The notes beneath the pieces are model-generated. The model was not told where the DNA came from. It saw only the letters and a program-made list of their open reading frames with translations, and searched no databases. From Paraglaciecola polaris LMG 21857 (lineage in GTDB: Bacteria; Pseudomonadota; Gammaproteobacteria; Enterobacterales; Alteromonadaceae), in contig NZ_BAER01000051.1 in NCBI RefSeq assembly GCF_000315055.1, forward strand, positions 1-63,716: a stretch of 63,716 nt of DNA. The letters run 5' to 3'. Positions 60,324 to 63,716 of the stretch are shown here, piece after piece; the stretch's first letter is position 1, and each line of letters starts with the position of its first letter. Both the position numbers and the translations under genes were made by a program.

Positions 60324-61118
60324 TCAGGCAATGCTTTCCACAATGCCACCTTCAACACGCAGGGCGGCGCCTGTGGTGGCACTGGCCTGGGGAGACGCAG
60401 CGTAGACACAGAGGCTGGCGACCTCTTCCGGTTCGGCAAAACGTCGGAGCAGCGTGGAAGGCCGGTTTTCGTCCAGGAACAGGGTTTCCATTGCTTCCGG
60501 GGAGACTCCCCGCTCAGCCGCCAGGTCAGCCATCATGGCTTTGGCTCCTTCAGTACGGGTCGGACCGGGAAGGATGCTGTTCACGGTCACACCGGTTCCG
60601 GCAAGAACCTTGGCGAGACCCCGGGATACACCTTGAAGCGCCGCCTTGCTCACCCCGTAGTGCACCATCTCCGATGGAATATTCAACGCCGATTCACTAG
60701 AGATGAACTGGATACGCCCCCAGCCCCGAGCCTTCATGCCAGTTGCGTAATGCCGGGCAAGTCGAACACCGCTCATCACGTTGACCTGGAAAATCTCTTC
60801 CCAGGCAGCATCGTCGATATCGAAGAATGGAACGCCGCCATAAATACCCAGGTTGTTGACCAGAACATCCACCTCGGGCAGCTGTTCGATGATGGTCCGG
60901 CAACCTTCCGCGGTACCCGGGTCCGCGATAATGCCTTTTGCATCGTCCCGACCGCTGGCATTGGCTATCTCGGCCAGCGCCTTATCCACTTTGGCCTGGT
61001 CACGACCCACTATAGTTACCGAGGCACCGGCCTCGGCCAGCCCCTGGGCAATGGCCAAACCGATGCCCGCGGTAGAGCCGGTGACCAACGACTGTTTGCC
61101 CGTGAGTTCAATTTTCAT
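60324..61118 (-). CDS. Short-chain dehydrogenase/reductase
   Basis: This 264-residue Rossmann-fold enzyme has the cofactor motif TGSTAGIG near residue 16, NNLG in the structural loop, and the active site S in FISSESAL with Y-x-x-x-K in YGVSKAAL. It oxidises or reduces an alcohol or ketone with NAD(P). It follows the dioxygenase gene in the operon by about 45 bases. Substrate unknown. Confidence 0.9.
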   Translation of the reverse strand: MKIELTGKQSLVTGSTAGIGLAIAQGLAEAGASVTIVGRDQAKVDKALAEIANASGRDDAKGIIADPGTAEGCRTIIEQLPEVDVLVNNLGIYGGVPFFDIDDAAWEEIFQVNVMSGVRLARHYATGMKARGWGRIQFISSESALNIPSEMVHYGVSKAALQGVSRGLAKVLAGTGVTVNSILPGPTRTEGAKAMMADLAAERGVSPEAMETLFLDENRPSTLLRRFAEPEEVASLCVYAASPQASATTGAALRVEGGIVESIA

Positions 61119-61163
61119 CATTTAATTCCTCTTGCCATTGATTTTTGAGGGGACGTCACCCAC

Positions 61164-61991
61164 TCAACCAAATTGAAACGCCGATAACTGGGTTTCCATC
61201 ACCCGTTCGGAATAAACCTTCTTGCCGGGCTCCTCGCCCGCTGCACCCGCTGCCACGAGCAATGGAATCAGGTGTTCCTCGTCTCCATGCGGATGACAAT
61301 CGAGGGCGTGGGGTGCCTGAACCCATTTCCTCAATCGCTGATAACGAATTCCGGAGTCACCTTCGACAGTGTCCGTCAGCCAGTCATCGAACGCCTCGGA
61401 GAGCGGTGTAAACCGCTTGTCGCCGTAGCCACGCATGTTGTGGAAGCTCATGCCACTGCCGAGAATCAGCACACCTTCGTCACGCAGTGGCGCCAGAGCT
61501 CTGCCTGCCTGCAGGTGTGCTTCGGGGTCCAGGTCCTGCCGTAACGACAGCTGAACCACAGGAATGTCTGCCTCGGGGAACATCACCTTGAGCGGAATAA
61601 ACATACCGTGATCAAACCCACGCCCGGAATCCTCCAGGGTGTTCTGTTGTGCCCCAACCAGTAGACGACTCACGCGATGCGCCAATGCCGGCGCTCCTGG
61701 AGCCGGATAAGTCAATTTATAGGTGTGGTCCGGAAAACCGAAATAGTCATAAATGAGATCGGGCTGGCTGCCGGCGGTCACACTAAACTCTTGAGTGCGC
61801 CAGTGGGCGGATACCAGGAGGATGGCCGTCGGCTTTTCTGGCAAACGCCCGATGACGCTTCGAAGAAAGTCGGCCATACCGTCCCACGTATTGCGGGGAC
61901 TCCAGTCCATAAAGAAACAAGGGCCAGCGCCGTGGGGAATAAAAAATACCGGTTGTCTGGTAGGCACTCTTGGCTGCGTGGACATCGACAT
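61164..61991 (-). CDS. DODA-type extradiol dioxygenase (YgiD-like)
   Basis: This 275-residue class III extradiol dioxygenase has metal ligands in FFIPHGAGPCFFMDW, LVSAHWRTQEF and CHPHGDEEHLIPL. YgiD-type enzymes open 4,5-DOPA or related catechols using Fe or Zn. It is the first gene of the leftward operon, divergent from the LysR gene, and is the likely enzyme that sets the pathway's substrate. The substrate is probably a catechol; which one cannot be read. Confidence 0.9.
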   Translation of the reverse strand: MSMSTQPRVPTRQPVFFIPHGAGPCFFMDWSPRNTWDGMADFLRSVIGRLPEKPTAILLVSAHWRTQEFSVTAGSQPDLIYDYFGFPDHTYKLTYPAPGAPALAHRVSRLLVGAQQNTLEDSGRGFDHGMFIPLKVMFPEADIPVVQLSLRQDLDPEAHLQAGRALAPLRDEGVLILGSGMSFHNMRGYGDKRFTPLSEAFDDWLTDTVEGDSGIRYQRLRKWVQAPHALDCHPHGDEEHLIPLLVAAGAAGEEPGKKVYSERVMETQLSAFQFG

Positions 61992-62010
61992 ACCTCCATA
62001 GGTTTGAATA

Positions 62011-62030
62011 GTTCAGATATCACAATGAAC
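62011..62030. promoter_or_regulatory. Candidate LysR operator between divergent genes
   Basis: GTTCA-N10-TGAAC lies in the 112-bp gap between the dioxygenase and LysR genes. The symmetry and position fit the T-N11-A type sites of LysR regulators. Confidence 0.5.
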
Positions 62031-62103
62031 AGGTTATACTGATACTCAGGAAAGGAGAACGGACTTAAAAAAGGAACTGTTTTAACTAAAGGTAGGAAAT
62101 AAA

Positions 62104-63015
62104 ATGCTGGACCGATACACAAGCATGCAGGTATTCGTTCAGGCAGCGTCCAGAGGTAGTCTGTCTGCCGCCGGCCGGGAGCTGAACATGTCGCCGGCAA
62201 TGGCCACAAAACATGTGGATTCACTGGAAACCAGGCTCGGCACGAAACTGCTTCATCGCACCACTCGACAGTTATCACTGACAGATGCCGGACGGGAATA
62301 CCTGCAGGCCTGTCAGCGCATTCTTCAGGATCTTGAAGAAGCGGAGTCCGAAGTATCTTCCCAGCAGCATCAGGCCATGGGTCGATTACGTCTGAATGCA
62401 CCGCTATCCTTTGGCACACGCTTCATTGCACCGTTAATACCGGAATTCACCCATCGTTACCCACTGGTGGAGGTGGATCTTGGCCTGAGCGACACTCAAC
62501 AGGATCTGCTGAAAGAGAGCTGGGACCTGACTGTCCGCATCGGACACCTCGCTGACAGCGACCTCAGGGCCCGCCGTCTCGGCAATTGCCCGATGCGACT
62601 TTGTGCCTCGCCTGAGTATCTGAAAAAACATGGAACCCCTAACCGTGTTGCCGAGCTCTCAAACCACAATTGCCTGAGCTACAGCCTTTCCTCAGCGCAA
62701 CGCGGCGGCACCTGGGCATTCGGCCAAGATGGTAAGATCCAGGTGCCCGTAACAGGCAACCTCATGTCCAACAATGGCGACGCACTTCTTGCTGCCGCCG
62801 TTAAGGGCCAAGGGATCATATATCAGCCCAACTTTATCGTGTCCGAGGCATTGGCCAGTGGCGCTCTGGTTGCTTTCGAATTGGATCACCCTCCACTGGA
62901 TCTCGGCGGCCTGCATGTGCTGTTCGCGCCGGATCGTCGGTTACCCCTCAAAGTAAGAGCGATGATCGACTATTTGGTTGAGGTTTTTGAGAATTCGCCA
63001 TGTAGACCGTCGTAA
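62104..63015 (+). CDS. LysR-family transcriptional regulator
   Basis: This 303-residue regulator starts MLDRYTSMQVFVQAASRGSL. The helix-turn-helix is intact (LSAAGRELNMSPAMATKHVD), followed by the substrate-binding domain (GRLRLNAPLSFGTRFIAPLI onward). It belongs to the group with short N-terminal domains that control detoxification oxidoreductases. It is divergent from the dioxygenase operon and probably controls it in response to a pathway compound or oxidative signal. Confidence 0.92.
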   Translation: MLDRYTSMQVFVQAASRGSLSAAGRELNMSPAMATKHVDSLETRLGTKLLHRTTRQLSLTDAGREYLQACQRILQDLEEAESEVSSQQHQAMGRLRLNAPLSFGTRFIAPLIPEFTHRYPLVEVDLGLSDTQQDLLKESWDLTVRIGHLADSDLRARRLGNCPMRLCASPEYLKKHGTPNRVAELSNHNCLSYSLSSAQRGGTWAFGQDGKIQVPVTGNLMSNNGDALLAAAVKGQGIIYQPNFIVSEALASGALVAFELDHPPLDLGGLHVLFAPDRRLPLKVRAMIDYLVEVFENSPCRPS

Positions 63016-63519
63016 ATTTTATCCTTTCTTACCAAGGCCCCCTCTCTACACCTGTAAACTGTTCCAACAGTCAGGCTTAGTTCGAAGTTAGCCCGCTCCA
63101 GGCCAAAAGCTTTATGTCGGCTTCTGGATCGCGGCCACCTTCTCCTTTTCCATCTGCTTTTTTAAGATCCCGAAACCAATGGTTGTTCAAATATTGTCGT
63201 CAACAAGGAAAATCTCATTTGCGGAACCGAAATGGGATCGAGGCCATAAGTCCATTGAGTGTTTCCTTTTGTTTAGGCCCGGACATTTTATTTTCCTCGT
63301 AGCTGTCAATTGATGGTTCTAACAGGCAGTGCCTTTAGACCGCAATAGTGGGCTACGTTTTTGGGGTACGAAATACCAATCCATCAATGGCATGGACAAA
63401 AAAGTGTATGAAGAGGGCCTTATATCGACGTTCGCCATGGACACGAGGCCATATAGTGAAAGCCCTGTTATGCTCAGTTTAAAGTCATGTCCATAATTGG
63501 GTCATTCGTAGTTACAGCA
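63016..63519. other. Non-coding right part of the rumB insertion
   Basis: This stretch of about 500 bp lies between the LysR stop and the right rumB repeat. I see no gene, terminal inverted repeat, or clear terminator. The last 150 bases are AT-richer than the cargo and change directly into rumB sequence at 63520. Confidence 0.6.
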
Positions 63520-63637
63520 TTTACGCCAGTTGTGAGAAGCTGTTTCGTCCTGATTTAAAAGATACGCCGGTTGTGGTGCTGTCCAACAATGACGGCTGCG
63601 TGGTTGCACGGTCGCGTGAAGCTAAGTTACTCGGTAT
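63520..63637 (+). repeat. Right 118-bp rumB repeat flanking the insertion
   Basis: Second copy of the rumB segment at 56289-56406, with three differences (a T/C, a C/G and an A/G). It continues without a break into the rest of rumB. Confidence 0.95.
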
Positions 63638-63716
63638 TAAAATGGGCGTACCCGTCTTTCAAATCAAAGCTGAAATGCAGCGCCATGGTATTTTGGCATT
63701 CTCGTCCAACTATGCG
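63520..63716 (+). pseudogene. rumB: RumB (UmuC-like) continuation after the insertion
   Basis: The frame reads [20 protein letters not shown] and continues past the repeat with [20 protein letters not shown] to the window edge. It lacks the first 11 residues (MPVFALVDCNN), including the catalytic Asp of the first polymerase motif, and has no start codon. Intact rumB would need both parts without the insertion. Confidence 0.92.

Noticed and set aside
63114-63302. 62-codon frame after the LysR gene
   Set aside because: Biased composition, no ribosome binding site and no recognised motif; treated as chance.
56406-63519. ISCR2 or other transposase-based origin of the rumB insertion
   Set aside because: ISCR2-type elements insert in rumB of SXT, but no transposase frame or resistance gene was found here, and the flanks are long rumB repeats.
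1-63716. CRISPR array, tRNA or rRNA genes
   Set aside because: No regularly spaced direct repeats, cloverleaf-like sequences or rRNA-like stretches were noticed; the repeats present are hairpins, operators and the rumB copies.

Overview
The window is most of the backbone of an SXT/R391-family integrative and conjugative element (ICE). Nearly all transfer genes run on the minus strand. The evidence is gene order: the bet/exo/ssb recombination block, an F-type tra set with a MOBH-type TraI, mosAT between traA and dsbC, and rumA/rumB at the far end. The host is probably a gammaproteobacterium (Vibrio, Shewanella, Alteromonas, Marinobacter and relatives carry such ICEs), but no chromosomal flank is present, so the species cannot be read. 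The element ends int/xis/mobI/oriT and traF-traH-traG/setCD/setR lie outside the window.

Layout, left to right. 1-3.2 kb: accessory genes of the radC-traF side: a catalytic-domain-only tyrosine recombinase, a gene split by an in-frame amber codon, and a Zn-ribbon/Toprim primase-like protein. 3.2-12.1 kb: the single-strand annealing and DNA-processing block (radC, a vWA/HExxH protein, two unknowns, a WGR-like protein, a MoxR/CobS ATPase, exo, a 47-residue peptide, bet, ssb). Most of these genes carry the same two-hairpin leader with a masked ribosome binding site. 12.3-14.4 kb: a conserved gene and a two-gene cargo under a promoter with three symmetrical operators. 14.5-30.3 kb: mating-pair and pilus genes traN, traU, trbC-traW, trhF, trbI-like, traC, dsbC, then mosA and a frameshifted mosT on the other strand, then traA, V, B, K, E, L. 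30.4-32.1 kb: a broken higB, higA, a small basic peptide and a Fic enzyme. 32.3-37.5 kb: DUF4400 protein, traJ, traD, traI. 37.6-53.4 kb: a complete type I BREX phage-defence locus (brxR-A-B-C-pglX-pglZ-brxL) followed by two unassigned genes that may be further defence genes. 53.7-55.1 kb: a small backbone gene, an ERIC element and a DnaQ-like exonuclease. 55.8-63.7 kb: SOS-controlled rumA, then rumB interrupted by about 7.2 kb of higher-GC DNA.

The insertion in rumB is bounded by two 118-bp copies of the same rumB segment (three mismatches). It carries a LysR regulator divergent from extradiol dioxygenase, short-chain dehydrogenase, aldo/keto reductase, cytochrome b561 and FUSC-transporter genes, plus a decayed siderophore-type ABC ATPase. 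No transposase or resistance gene was seen in it.

The genes form four working groups: DNA processing and recombination (radC to ssb), the type IV secretion/pilus apparatus (tra), maintenance and phage defence (mosAT, higA, Fic, BREX and its two neighbours), and a small redox cargo. Several genes are visibly decaying: mosT (homopolymer frameshift), higB, rumB, the amber-split gene and the ABC ATPase. The most interesting under-explained signals are the repeated leader RNAs of the recombination block, the shared aromatic C-terminal tails of three of its proteins, the three-operator two-gene cargo and the rumB insertion.
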